Shown here: positions 1-11,590 of the stretch, in pieces | Position numbering within the stretch: position 1 is the first letter of the stretch | Layout of the letters: each line of letters opens with the position of its first letter | DNA from: Apiospora phragmitis | Taxonomy: Eukaryota > Ascomycota > Sordariomycetes > Amphisphaeriales > Apiosporaceae | Direction: 5' to 3' | Length of the DNA stretch: 64,000 nt | Assembly: GCA_038363925.1 (NCBI GenBank) | Contig: JAQQWL010000003.1 | Span: forward strand, 2,294,001-2,358,000 | The notes under the pieces: model-generated | What the model was told of the DNA's origin: nothing | The model's database searches: none | What the model saw: only the letters and a program-made list of their open reading frames with translations | Position numbers and translations under genes: made by a program

Positions 1-465
1 GAGCAGGCCATGGAGGCCACATCCGTCACACGTGTTGTTGGCCCGGCAGTGGAAGCAGTCAAACGGCTTGAGGGCGACGACTTTGCCGCTGTTCCAGTCC
101 TGCAGGACCGTCTTGAGGCACTCGCGTCCGATCAGGTGGCCGCACTTTAGGACCACGGTCGGTTCCAGGTCGTGTTTCTCGTAGAACTCCTTCCAGGTCT
201 TCGCGGCCGTCCGGCGGCCGTCGGCCTGTTCCTCTTTGAGCATGTCGCCCACGCAGGTCGAGATGTCCAGAGTCTGGCGGCAGATGATGCAATCGGAGTG
301 CAGAGTCGGTTGCCCCGGCTGACCAGCCTTCTCCATGAGTCTGGCAAAATCGAGTATGTAATGAGACTCTACTACGGTAGCCTCGGCCTCGGGCTTGTTC
401 AATGACATAGCCTCGAGGGCATTGACGACAGATGCGTCTGTAGAGGGGGTGTCTGAAGGATGCAT
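1..465 (-). CDS. RING-like zinc-finger protein, 3' end off the window
   Basis: An open frame of 155 codons runs from an ATG at 465 to the left edge with no stop, so the C-terminus is missing. A short acidic leader is followed by a cysteine/histidine pattern typical of RING-type fingers: DCIIC at about residue 58, a lone Cys, then KCGH, a Cys in RECL, and CFHC near the edge, followed by two more Cys. RING fingers usually act as E3 ubiquitin ligases; that role here is inferred from the pattern only. The segment AGQPGxP followed by CxxC and LDIST also occurs in the downstream gene at 1342-2249, so the two are paralogues. No intron is needed. Confidence 0.6.
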   Translation of the reverse strand, partial: MHPSDTPSTDASVVNALEAMSLNKPEAEATVVESHYILDFARLMEKAGQPGQPTLHSDCIICRQTLDISTCVGDMLKEEQADGRRTAAKTWKEFYEKHDLEPTVVLKCGHLIGRECLKTVLQDWNSGKVVALKPFDCFHCRANNTCDGCGLHGLL

Positions 466-1341
466 GGTAGTTGAAAGTGAGGTCGTTCAAAGTGAAGGTA
501 ATAAAATGAAGGTGCTGAAAGTGAAAGTATTGAAAGTGAAGATCATGTGTCCAAAGTGGTCTTGTTCAAAGTGGTCTTGAAAAGGTTGTAAATGGTCTCA
601 ATACTGATGGAAGAACTGCTGTAGACTTGTATGTTTATTGTATGGTTGTTATAGGGAGTTCCTACTCTCGGGCCTGGGGTCAGTGGATTAATATATATTT
701 TTTAGGCAGCTTGTACTGGAGAAAGGGATGAAGAGAGTTCTCTACTCTTGTGGTTATACCAAACGTTGCGGCGACTTAACCTTTCAACAGTCTTAAGTTT
801 TATCTCTTCAGGATCCAAATCATACAATAGGCGGAGAACCAGTGTAATCACGAACTTTAGATTTACCCGGAATCACTGCATCACAGCGGAATTATTTTCC
901 TATTAATTGTTTACGCCAATGGTCACTCTCCCCGAAGGAGAGTCCAACATCCGCGAAGGCCATGTCGACTAACCCACAGCCCGTTCTCGTCAATCCGTGA
1001 TGGTGTCTGGATTGAGCGAAACGCCATGGTGTCCATTCTTTCTTATGATACCGTGACTCTATCGGCTGACCTAGGAGTTCCACGGCTCTGGATCTGATAG
1101 CTTCTCGTTGGTTTATATATTTGAGAGCAACCTGCCCTTGATTAGCTTTTGGCCAGCACTGACTTAAAACGCAAAGAGGTCTCACATTGCATATTGCATT
1201 AGTTTGTGTGCGTACAGTTGGTCTCTTATGACATTATTTCTTTATTTTTTTCTTACCTACTAGCATCTTGAGCTTTTTCAACGATCTCATCTCCCATAGG
1301 AAGCGCCTGGAAACTGATTTGCCCATAGGGACGATTTCACT
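466..1341. other. Intergenic, no gene seen
   Basis: Short scattered open frames only. A 97-codon minus-strand frame at 892-1185 resembles no family I recognise. The stretch presumably holds the promoter of the leftmost RING-like gene. Confidence 0.5.
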
Positions 1342-2249
1342 TTAGCGTCCTATGAAGCCGCCCTGCTGGATGATAGTCTTGAATATTTCGATAATATCGT
1401 CAATGTCAGGGGTCACAGACTCATGGATTATGGCGTTTGCCCTCTCGACCAGATCTCCCCCACGGTCATCAAAAGGCATTGAACAGCGGTACGCGTGGCT
1501 TCGTCGACGTCGGGATACTCAAGTTGATGATCGGGCGGGTAGCGCTGGTACGCGACCTCGCCGCCCCTGTACCAGGCGACAGGCAGGAGAGGTTTGGACT
1601 TATCCCAGAACTCCCGACAGTACGTCTCGGCCAGGACAAGGCCATTACTCACTTTATCTGGCGTCATCTCGGTCTCAGTGCGACTGCCAAAACTGCGGGC
1701 CCGGCATGGCTGGAAGGTCACCTGCCGAGCCGTTTCCATACGAGCGTGTGCGGAAAGACGCTCCTGAGTGTCTGGCTGCTCGGGCCCGAACCTGGCCTCG
1801 AGCTGGGCTCGGCGCTGCGGGTCCCGCACGTCGTCAGCGTGGGGGAAGATGAGATGGGTGAGCTCGACCACCTTCTCGCGCACCCACTTGGGGACGTTCT
1901 CCTGGCGCCAGAGATCGTGGGAGGAGGTTTCCGGCGGCACCGGCAACGGCTGCTCGGCCGGGCCCGTGGGGGAAGCACTCGCTGGCCGGGCAGCGGGGAA
2001 ACGTCAGGAGCATATCGGCCAGCTTGCGTCGGATCTGCCACTGGGCGCAGAGATGGCAGAACCGAAGAGCATCGGGGTATTTCTCGGCTTCCGTCAGGCC
2101 TACCTTCGTTGAGATGTCCAGGTGTCGGTAAAGGCAGATCCCACAAGCGATCTCCAGGTGGGCGCCCCTGGCTGACCGGCGTTCTCTAAATGTTCAACAA
2201 CAGGGCTGATGAAATTCGTTCCTATCGACTCAACACCGGAAGAAGCCAT
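1342..2249 (-). CDS. RING-like paralogue with three frame breaks
   Basis: The ATG is at 2249. The first about 27 codons end in AGQPGAP, matching the leftmost gene, and the frame then breaks near 2160-2167. The next frame carries CGIC, LDIST and FCHLC, the expected zinc ligands. A second break lies near 1957-1965, after which about 175 codons are open (PVPPETSS to TVGEIW). A third break in a G run near 1457-1461 leads into a helical tail ending IIQQGGFIGR with a stop at 1342. Total about 300 aa. The breaks leave paralogue-like sequence in each successive frame, which fits sequencing error; a decaying duplicate is the alternative. Function unknown; a ubiquitin-ligase role is only suggested by the finger. 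Confidence 0.5.
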
Positions 2250-3499
2250 GATGAATAAAGCATATGCTTAAAGAATGTTCGTCAAAATATTGTCGAATAT
2301 GACAGTAGCGAAAAAGGCCCTCTCTTTGATCCTTGGCCCGGATCCTATATATGCCCGAAAAGGACGAACATCATATGTTATTAATACGCAAAACTTAGGA
2401 TTATAGTCGTATCGATATCCATAACAAGGTCTTTGTTTCTAAACCCTGTCGTTGAAGCCCATGGTTATTGTTTCGCCTACAAAGCCCTATGGTTCCTTTT
2501 AGCTAGCAACGAAGCAAAAATATGTTGCTGCTACAAGCCACCACTCGACTAAGTACAATTACAATATTTTGCCAGCGTATAAGGCTACATAGGGGAAAAT
2601 TAGGTAGGATACTTCTCCTACACCTATTTTCTCCAAGGTGGATGAATATAGTATTAAACCGAACTGAACAAGACATAAAATTACTTACTATACCTACTGA
2701 ACTCCAAGCCTAGCCTAAATTCTACGATAAATCGCCCACTACTAGACGCACATAACGTTTAGCCCAAAATATAGATTGGAAACTCGGTGGGCCGACTTTG
2801 CACACCGTATCCCTGCTACCAATCCTGTCAGCCGATGTAATGTGCGTACACGAATCCTTAGAGGCTTGGAGGGCGAGATGGTTCTGGTGTGTTGTTCATG
2901 TTTGCTTCTTTTCATATGCTCTTTGGGTAGTTCTGCGAATCTTGGATCTTTGCATTGGCCTCCGTGTCTCCTTCTACATCGTTAGTGCCATTGTTGATTT
3001 ATGACAAGCCACCTTCAGCTACATGTTATGCAGATCGCCGACTCAGCTTCCGTGGCTCATTGTGTGGCCGGGGTACAAAATCAGATGCCTATAGCGTCCT
3101 GATTGGCGAATCGAAACAAATGACAGCACTCCGATTCATGGTAGAACCAACTAAAATGGTATCGATGGAAGGGGGGACCACTGGCTGAAATTGTTGGGAT
3201 CGGTCCTTTCAGAGGCGGCGACGGTGGCAGGCTAGGGGCTGGCGGTGACGAGGTCGATGGCCTAGAGGCGGGATTTCCAAGAAGAGGGGGGACAGCAGAC
3301 GCAGATCTTGTGACAAGAGTTGCCTCTTTCGGTCAGTAGTGGACACAACATGGGCGTTAAGATACTCCCGAATGGATGCAGTCAGCTAATTACATAAGAC
3401 GATTAGCGATTCGACAGCGGACCGGATCAGCACGTCCCAGGAGCTGCTCGACAAGGTCTGTCATACGCCCTGTAGAAGCTTCCCATTGTCGACCAGTGT
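2250..3499. other. Intergenic, no gene seen
   Basis: Mixed-composition DNA with only short open frames (longest about 77 codons). No coding family, RNA gene or clear repeat recognised. Confidence 0.5.
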
Positions 3500-3501
3500 T
3501 A

Positions 3502-3527
3502 AGCTAAAGCACCCCCTCACGGGCCAC
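3502..3527 (+). repeat. Left terminal inverted repeat of the Fot1-like element
   Basis: 26 bp identical to the reverse complement of 5386-5411. Just inside it a short direct repeat (CACGGGCCACC at about 3519 and 3532) follows, as sub-terminal repeats often do in this group. Confidence 0.85.
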
Positions 3528-5385
3528 CCGTCACGGGCCACCGCGTTTTACCCCACGAACGCGTCTTTTTACCGTATATCTTAATTAGAAGACTTTTTAA
3601 TTTAATTATTACTTTTTATTTTTTAAAAGTAATTATTACCTTTATTTTTTTCGTTTATTTCTACTCTTTATAACGATATCTTCGTTTAATATTTAAAAGC
3701 GTGCATAGGCTACCGTGCGCGACGTAAAGCTCGGAGCAGCTACTCGCGAATCCGCCCGTAAATAATTAGCCCCCCGATCGTATATCTAACGCCGTCTCGC
3801 CGGTATACTTATTAAAAGTGAGTTTAATAAAAACTAGCAGGTTTTATTACTACTTTTAAAAAACGAATTAATATATTAAGCTATTAATTAAGTTAAGTTA
3901 AGCTTTATATTAATATTAATTAAGTTTAAGTTTATAGTTTAATAAATATTAAATATTTTTAAAGCTTTTTATATTTTAAAATAATAATAATATATTCGTT
4001 TTTTAACTAAAAACGAGTTCGTTAAAACTATAAAGTTAAAAATAATTAATTATAACCGAGTTAATAAAGTTATAATAGTAAATATTAACGTTTTTTTTAA
4101 TAAACTTAATATTTTAAAATTAATTAATATCCCTTTTAAACGCTTTTATAATACTAATAGTTTTTAAAATTAAAACAGCTATCTTTAAAATAACTAACGA
4201 TTTAAAGCGTTATTTAAAAAGTAAATTAATAATATTATAACTTTAAATTAAATTTAAAATATCTTTATCCTTTATATATAGTTTCGTTATAATAATAAAT
4301 AAATTATCTTAATTTATAATAACTATAAATTATATATAAATAATAATGTTAAAATAATAAAAACTAAGGTTTTTTATATTACTCTAAAAGGGGTGCCACA
4401 TGCCTATGCGCACGAACCCCTTTTTTATTTTATTAAGAGGGGTATATAATGCCCCTTATAGCTAGCACTATAAATAAATATAAATAATTAAATAGAACGA
4501 TATAACCTCGATTAAACTCGAAACTAATACGTACGTATAAAAGCTTATTTAATAAATAACTTATTATAAATTATATTATAATTATATAATATAAGTTTTA
4601 AATATAAAAGTTTTCGATTTATTAAGAAAAAAGTTAAGGATTATTTTAAAAAAGTATTTAAATACGAGTTTTAAATTAAAATTTATAAAAATGTACTGCT
4701 AAATTAAAATTAATATATTAATCTCTTTTATAATTAAAAACGTTTAAAAAACGGCTAAAATTTATTCGCGAAATTACTTAAAGCTATTATTATTAAAATA
4801 CGTTATTTTAAAAAATATAAAGGTTATTTAAATACGTTTAAAATTATTAAGAATAATTAAAAAAAAACTAATACTCGATTTCCTCGCTAAATTAACTTTA
4901 ATACTTATAAAAACACTTTTTAATAACTAAGAATTATAGAATAATAATTAAAAGTTAGTTATTATAAATTTTATTTTTAAATTACCCTTTTAATAACTCT
5001 TTATTAAAAAGATTAATAAGGCCTTAAATTAAAGCGTTAATAAAATCGCGTATCTCGAAACTTAAGTCGATTATTTTTAAGTTAAACTCGATAATAAAAC
5101 TACGAAAATACGTTAAAAGGTAAGAATTATACCGGAATAACGATTTATTTATATAGTTAATATACGCCGGGCTAAGCGAAGGCTAAAGGGTAGGGTCGTA
5201 TATAAAAACGAAGCTAGCGACATTAAAATATTAAGAAGGCCTCGTAACGCTATAAAAGCTATAAAAAATAATAGCACGGAGGCGGAGGACTATATTATTA
5301 TTAAAAACAACAAAAAATAATATATTTACATTAATTCTAGCCGTAGAAATAGCTTTAATTACAGGGGTAACGGTAGCTCAGTAAA

Positions 5386-5411
5386 GTGGCCCGTGAGGGG
5401 GTGCTTTAGCT
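5386..5411 (-). repeat. Right terminal inverted repeat of the Fot1-like element
   Basis: Perfect 26-bp inverted match to 3502-3527, directly followed by the TA target duplication at 5412-5413. Confidence 0.85.
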
Positions 5412-5413
5412 TA

Positions 5414-6105
5414 CTATGTTAATCATTACTTTCAGCACTGATGGTATCTCGGCAAGCGGCACAGATAGACCCGAGCTAGTAATTGTTTTCGTTGACTATA
5501 TCCTCGGCTTATACACTGACTATTACACCCTCGTTATCTGCCAGCACAACTGAATCCAGCGCCAGCATCGTTTCGGCTAGTACCCAGCCTAGTGGTGGTG
5601 ATTGTAGAAGGACAAAGAAAAAGCGGTCATATGAAGTGGTTGGGCTTGAAAGTCCTCGCCGTCAAATCCAATGGCCGTCTACTCCATCGCAGCTGGCATT
5701 GTCAACGGCGAGAACCATGCCTGAAGATCGAGAACACTCCAATCTTAATTGTCTGTCTGACTTTCTGACCTGGACCAACAGCAGGACCCGGAAGAACTCT
5801 TTGGGTGTGTTGAGTGCGCCCCTTTTTGCGTTCTACCTGCTTCTTAAGGTTCTGTAGTATAAAGTTACATGGGCTTGTCGCGGCTGCATCGAACTCGGGC
5901 CCCCCGGCGCAATTGTAGACAAGGCAACGTGAAATTCGCGATATCGTCGCGAATGCCAAGATGATAGTCGCCACAACGGATATGAAACAATGACCTGTGT
6001 CTGCCAACTTAAAATAGCCCGGAGTCGCAACTAATATAGAAATCCACGCAAGCAAAGGTCTCTACCCGTTTATGTCGACCACTTCAAGTTGAGACTCGAC
6101 TAAAA
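5414..6105. other. Intergenic, nothing firm
   Basis: A 124-codon plus-strand frame at 5483-5857 is Ser/Thr-rich with no recognisable domain. I do not call it a gene. Confidence 0.4.
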
Positions 6106-6378
6106 ATGATTGTGGCCGGCATCCAACACACCGCGCGCACGACATGTAGAGCCGAAAAGGTTCGCTGCGATGGCAGCCAGCCCTGCTATAGAAATTGCCT
6201 GCGTCGAGGCATCGACTGCAGTTACATGAACCAAGGGGCAGCCCTCAAGCGCTGGATCAACGAGACCTTGATATACCCGCCCACGGCCGACGATCTCACG
6301 GGGGCCTTGGCAGCGGGAGACCCGGTGAACCGACCGGTGAACCGGACGGAGGTTCCGGCGGGATTGGGGTGCATTTAG
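6106..6378 (+). pseudogene. Zn(II)2Cys6 DNA-binding domain fragment
   Basis: A 90-codon frame with CRAEKVRCDGSQPCYRNC near residue 15 followed by RRGIDC, closely matching the fungal Zn2Cys6 binuclear cluster (CxxCxxxKxRCDGxxPCxxCxxxxxxC). The first of the six cysteines is missing: the position before TTCR is Arg. The frame ends after about 90 residues with no linker, coiled coil or fungal transcription-factor middle domain. The usual protein is over 500 aa. I read this as a truncated or decayed regulator next to the GH3 gene; a small exon of a larger gene is possible, but nothing downstream supports it. Confidence 0.45.
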
Positions 6379-7201
6379 AGGTGGGGATGGCCGCTACTAT
6401 GTATGAGATTTCGTGGCCATACAATATCCCCGTGCGAGGTGCTAAGAAACGACCTGTTTTAACCCCCTCTCCTCATATCATACATCGTCCACTTGCCACT
6501 AGTCTTGTTGTACTTAATAATGGACGTCTTAAAGCCCAGGGTTCCCATGCGATCATCCTTTTGAGCATTGCACCTCGCTTATATTAACACCGAGGCGAAT
6601 GCAACCCCTAATGGCACGAGAACACTGCGAGGTCCCACTTTATCCCATATTCCTACGCTGCGGAGATGATCTGGGAATGGAGCTCGTCTTCCTCGTGGCA
6701 TACAAACATAGCCTGCTCGGCAAGTGGCGGCCAAGCATGTGCATTCCATCACCCAAAAAGTACCTCGCTGAAGACATAATCCATTCAAGGAGAAGTCGGA
6801 ATCTTGGCCCCATTGTAACATAAATGGTTCGTCTCGCATTATGCAGAAAGTCACAAAACGAGCAATTGCCGAACATGATCGTTTTCCAGCATTTGGTGGA
6901 ATAACTGACGAATACCACTTCCAGCGGGGTAAACTTCATAGCCAATATTAGTGCGAGCATCGAACAACAGGGTTCTCCGCAACTACCATGATCCTCGGGG
7001 TCTCCATATCGTAGCTGCTGAAGCCCATCTCTGGCCCGGTGACGTAAGTTGTAAAAGTCCCAACGGCAGCTATAAAGGGGTTCCGCAACTGGACTCCTTA
7101 ATTTACCGCAACACCGTAGTCGCGAACTATGCTCCCGCCTTTTCCCCAGAATATTCCACTGCTGGTTATAGACTGCAGAGTTTTCAAATGAACAAGAAAT
7201 A
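6379..7201. other. Intergenic, upstream region of the GH3 gene
   Basis: No gene seen. The last few hundred bases should hold the promoter and 5' leader of the GH3 gene. A TATAAA-like motif occurs at about 7071-7076. Confidence 0.4.
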
Positions 7202-9995
7202 ATGGCGTTTCAGTGTGCTCTCATTCTCATTGCCAGCGTGCTTCTCGCACTCCCTGCCCAAGTTGCTTGTCAACAGCCCTATAATGACTGGACACAAGCG
7301 TATACAGCAGCTGAGGAGCTAGTGGGCACTTGGAAAAGATATCAAGTCGCCAATGTTTCAGTTGGTGGTACTGCGCCGGGCCACGTGCCCTTCACGGCCA
7401 AAGACGGTACGCAGTATCAAACATCTCTGCCAAAGAGTCCAACTCCGGCTAACGGCATATGCTTGCTCCAATAGGGCCCATGGGCTTGAACATGGGCCGT
7501 GGCGTCTCAGGCTGGATCGCTGCCCAGACGCTTTCAGCGTCTTGGGATCCCGAGCTTGTCGAGAAGCAGTACGGGGCCATGGCCCGCGAGTTCCGGAGCA
7601 AGGGATACAGCATGATATTTGGCCCCGTCACGGGACCTATGGGTAGGAGCCCACTGGGTGGCCGAAACTTTGAGTCTTTTGTAAGTCCGCCAACAGGAGA
7701 AGACTGATTTACTCGCACTAGGTGCCCAAACTTTCTTACTGTCCTACCAAATCTGGCTATGCTAATTCTGGCTTGTAGGGTTCCGATCCATATCTAGGCG
7801 GCAAATTGTAGGATGTTCTCATGATCCACAGCGCTACACGCAAGTCATGCTGACCAACGTGTCTTAGGTTCGGTGTTGCTGTCAGAGGTATCCAAGGCCA
7901 AGGCGTCATTGCCACAGGCAAGCATTTCATTGGTAAGCATATGCTGTGATTATGAGACTCTTTACAACTGCCAAATAGCTAACTATTGGACCCCAGGCAA
8001 CGAACAGGAGACCAACCGGACCGATAGAGGCGGTAGGTATATACTGATCCAGGGCAGTTCTTGAAAGGCGAATGAGCTGATGTTTCCCTCAGCTGGGCAG
8101 GGACCCGACGCCGAACGATCCTCCAGCAACATGGATGACCGTACCCTGCACGAGTTGTACCTGTGGCCTTGGGTTGATGGTGTCGTCAATGGTTTGGGTG
8201 CAGTCATGTGTGTCATGAACCGCGTGAATGGCACTGGCGGCTGCGAGAACAACTACACGTTGAACCAAGTGCTCAAGACAGAGGTCGGCTTCAAGGGTAA
8301 GCGTTAACCCGTCATCGCGGTCGAACACAGGTGTGTTTCTTTCCTCAACCAAGGCTAATCTGCCTTGCACCTAGGGTTTGTTGTACCCGACGCCACAGCA
8401 CCTATCAACCAGACCGCTTCTCTCATCAACGGCCTGGACTGGGGCTCTGGCTTGAACCTGGCGGCCATCTCGGCCCTGATGGATTCTGGCACGATCCCCG
8501 ATGAGGTTATGCGGGGGCACGCCGTCCGAATCGTGGCGGCCCAGCTCAACCATAACGCGCCGCAGAGCCAGTACCCCGACCCCGTCTCGGTCGCGGATCG
8601 CAACGTGCGTGAAGTCGAGAGCGCCCCCCTGATCCGCGCCGCGGCGAGCCAATCCATCGTCCTTCTCAAGAACACCGACCACGTGTTGCCCCTCCAAAAC
8701 GTCACGTCCGTCAGCATTTTTGGCGTGGATACCGCCCAGGGGTTGACCGGCCCCGCCATGGTGCCCAACGTCTACGACTACCAGGGCGACGTCTACGCCG
8801 GCCACCTCGCGTCCGGCGGCGGCAGCGGCGCGACCCCCCTGCCGTACCTCGTGGACCCCCTGACCGCGCTCTCGGCTCGGGCCGCAAACGGTACCGGCTT
8901 CGAAATCCGCCACCTCTTGTCCGGACAAGTACACTGTGCTCCCCGACGGCGTAGCGGGGCCCGGCGGTGGCCCGCCCCCGTCGGTCTCGGGCTACGCTGC
9001 CGGGTCGCAGTACTGCTTGGTCTTCCTCAACGCCTTCGCCAAGGAGGGCGTCGACCGACGCACCCTGGCTGACGCGACGGGTGACAGGCTCGTTAATGAC
9101 GTGGCGCGGTACTGCGCTGACACCATCGTGGTCATGAACAACGCCGGTATACGGCTTGTCGATGCTTGGATCGAGCATCCCAATGTGACGGTACGTCTTC
9201 TTCTTTACTTCCTCCTTAATAATAGCTTCTAATGAACCATCCACCCCCACACAGGCCGTTCTGAACGCTGGTGCCCTCGGGCAGGAAAGTGGCAACGCCA
9301 TCATGGACGTCATCTTCGGCGACGTCAACCCGTCCGGCAAGCTAGTCTATACCATAGCCAAGAGGCTTGAGGACTACAACGGCGAGATCTGCGGGTGTTG
9401 CGACTGCGACTACACCGAGGGCCTGTACACCGACTATCGCCACTTCGACCAGGCCGGCATTGAGCCCCGCTACGAGTTTGGTTATGGATTGTGTACGTAT
9501 ATCATCAGATTCTTTGGAAATGAAGGAAAACCTGACTGACCGATCCGTCTCTTTCAACTAGCATACACCGATTTCACCTTCGGCGACCTCGCCGTTACAA
9601 ATAAGCCGAGCGACAACGATCAGTTGACACCGTACGCCAGCGGCGAGCCTGTCGACGGCGGCCCTGCGGATCTCTTCGACGAGCTCATCACCCTGACAGC
9701 CGGCATCACCAATAATGGCTCAGTGGCGGGCGCCGAGGTGGCCCAGCTGTACCTCGGTTTCCCCGAGAGCGCCTTGAGCCCTGTGATGCAGCTGCGCGGC
9801 TTCAAGAAGGTCTTCCTGGAACCGGGGGAGACCCGGACTCTGACCTTTGGGCTACAGAGGCGGGACGTCAGTATCTGGGACACCGTGGCCCAGAAGTGGA
9901 AAATTGAAACCGGGGCTTATACTGCGCAGCTCGGCAGGAGCAGTCGGGATATTGTTTCCGAGGTGGCTTTCCAGTTGTTTACTACGGTTGCATGA
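7202..9995 (+). CDS. Secreted glycoside hydrolase family 3 beta-glucosidase-like protein
   Basis: Eight exons: introns at 7681-7778, 7808-7867, 7933-7996, 8033-8092, 8297-8374, 9191-9254 and 9493-9561. Residues 1-23 are a signal peptide (hydrophobic core, then ACQQ). GH3 landmarks follow in order: [80 protein letters not shown], and a C-terminal fibronectin-III-like domain ([25 protein letters not shown]). Fungal GH3 enzymes normally carry the nucleophile Asp in SDW; here it is PDA, and the usual YNRVN is MNRVN, so activity may be altered. Frame breaks lie near 7470 (a stop just after GICLLQ) and near 8919-8925. The product would release glucose from beta-glucosides outside the cell if active. 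Confidence 0.87.
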
Positions 9996-10861
9996 TCGAA
10001 GTTTGGCTTCAGGCATTGGTCCAGTAGATGTATACTTACAAGAACAAGGAGTAGCCTGTCCTTGCTGAGCAATTCAACCCCCAATTTACAAGAATAACTC
10101 AATCTGTGGATGTCCCTCATTGATCTAACCTAGTAGCCCTTTCCGCCTTCCGCATAGCCATGAGGTGTTCGATGCTAAATTATGTATGGCTTGCCACCTG
10201 TCCCAACTAGATTTGAGATAGCCTATTACCCGGGCAACATAACCCCCTAGATACGACGGTTTTAACCAGAGGCACACTCGTGTAAAGGCAGCCTGCAGAA
10301 CTTGCCTAACCTCTCTCCTTGAAATTCGACACTTTACACGGTTCAAATTCTCCTTTGGTTCGGCATTTGTCGGCGTCAAATTACAACAGAGGTCTTATGT
10401 GCAAGCGAAGGGCAAAGTGACATGTAGTGGAGGTGAAGTGATAGATCGTCCTTCTTGTCGGAGTTCCGATCCACACAAACGTATATACAAGCTGTACGCT
10501 TTCTCCTTCCACTGGAAGGGTCTGGTAAATGATTAATCCATCGATTCACACCCATTCCGTACCCTTTCACCTACACCACGATACTTCTGGACACCACATA
10601 ATGATTCCAAATTGCTTAGAACTTCACGTAATACACTCTTTAAAGCTTTCCGAGACTTTCTTTTACGAGTTATAGGCACTGGTTTCAAACGTGTGTGCCA
10701 ATGATATAATGTCTGACTTTCTTTGTTCGTTCATAGTATATTATTTCAATGGTGAGAACACATTTATTGAAGTAACATGATACCCGTTATAAATTCACTT
10801 ACTAGCTTGAAAAGAGATCTGATTACAGAATTCTATCTGTATGCTACAATAACTTGGCAAA
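9996..10861. other. Intergenic, no gene seen
   Basis: GH3 terminator region and upstream region of the next gene. No recognisable features. Confidence 0.5.
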
Positions 10862-11590
10862 ATGCAAGAAATCCAGATTTGTTACATTGTGGATGCGTTC
10901 TTTGGAGCCCGGCCTAGCACTGGTCCCGTTGCTATACTCCCAGGGAACGAAAGCAATCCAACAGTGCCTATTTACACCGTTCGTGACACCCGCCACCGTT
11001 TTCAACTGACCATGGAAACTCGAACTAGTCTATCGACTCGCTTCCATAGCCCTCATTCTACAGACCCGTTATGCGTAGTTCGGGGGCCTGGTCAAATTCC
11101 GTTCGGCCACATCAATGTCCGCCTCTTCCTAACCGAGCTGCGGCCCAATACGGCTAAAGATTTTGAGGGAACCGCAACAGTCAACAAGAACCACTATATC
11201 ACACTCGTGACGGAGCTGGCCCACGGGCACTTGAACACGGACCTCGATACCATGAGAAACAGGGACTGGGACAGCCTCGCTCTAGATGCGAAGAGCCTGT
11301 CGAATCATGATAACCTCAAATTCAACATTGTGGAGGATGGGAGCGATTTCATAACCCAAGTGAAAATTGCACTTGTCAGGCTCTTCGCGCGAAACGCTGG
11401 GATTGAGCCAGAACCAGAGGGCGAAAGGCTTTCTGATTTGTACGCTTGCCTAGATAAACTGACGGAGTTTCTGTACATTGATGTTCTGCGTGTTGCGCTG
11501 GAAGAGTTACAGAGTATTTTTGTGGCGGCACATGATAAATGTCAGGGGAGGATGAAAGTTGCGGCTCCCGAATCTTTGGAGTTTCGATAG
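10862..11590 (+). CDS. Conserved-pair hypothetical protein, copy 1
   Basis: An intact 242-codon frame starting MQEIQICYIV. I do not recognise the family. It is clearly homologous to the minus-strand gene at 15166-15897: both start MQE(I/F)xICY and share RFxL, FGHI followed by LTEL, ITLVxxLxHxHxxxD, ALVxLxAR, and a C-terminal LxACxDxxTExxY...ALEELxxxxA. No signal peptide, membrane segment or cysteine cluster is visible. The protein is slightly acidic, probably cytosolic or nuclear, with predicted beta-rich then helical parts. The shared residues across both copies argue that it is a real gene. Confidence 0.65.
   Translation: MQEIQICYIVDAFFGARPSTGPVAILPGNESNPTVPIYTVRDTRHRFQLTMETRTSLSTRFHSPHSTDPLCVVRGPGQIPFGHINVRLFLTELRPNTAKDFEGTATVNKNHYITLVTELAHGHLNTDLDTMRNRDWDSLALDAKSLSNHDNLKFNIVEDGSDFITQVKIALVRLFARNAGIEPEPEGERLSDLYACLDKLTEFLYIDVLRVALEELQSIFVAAHDKCQGRMKVAAPESLEFR

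Larger units (their letters stand above)
3502..5411 (+). mobile_element. Fot1/pogo-like (Tc1/mariner group) transposon, RIP-like AT-rich
   Basis: A 1,910-bp element whose ends match perfectly as inverted repeats for 26 bp (3502-3527 against 5386-5411, starting AGCTAAAGCA). It is flanked by TA on both sides (3500-3501 and 5412-5413), the target duplication of Tc1/mariner elements. Length, TA duplication and TIR style fit the fungal Fot1/pogo group. The interior is extremely AT/TA-rich and has no usable frame, as expected after repeat-induced point mutation. A less damaged plus-strand patch at about 5166-5320 encodes a basic tail (RRAKRRLKGR, later KILRRPRNAIKAIK, then a stop), plausibly the transposase C-terminus. 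The element is inactive. GC survives mainly in the TIRs and near 4385-4460. Confidence 0.8.

Noticed and set aside
925..943. Short perfect inverted repeat with a TTCG-type loop
   Set aside because: Isolated hairpin with no adjoining gene end or RNA signature; too short to interpret.
892..1185. 97-codon minus-strand frame
   Set aside because: No recognisable motif, no paralogue in the window and no clear gene context.
5483..5857. 124-codon Ser/Thr-rich frame right of the transposon
   Set aside because: Low-complexity composition, no domain, no supporting splice or promoter pattern.
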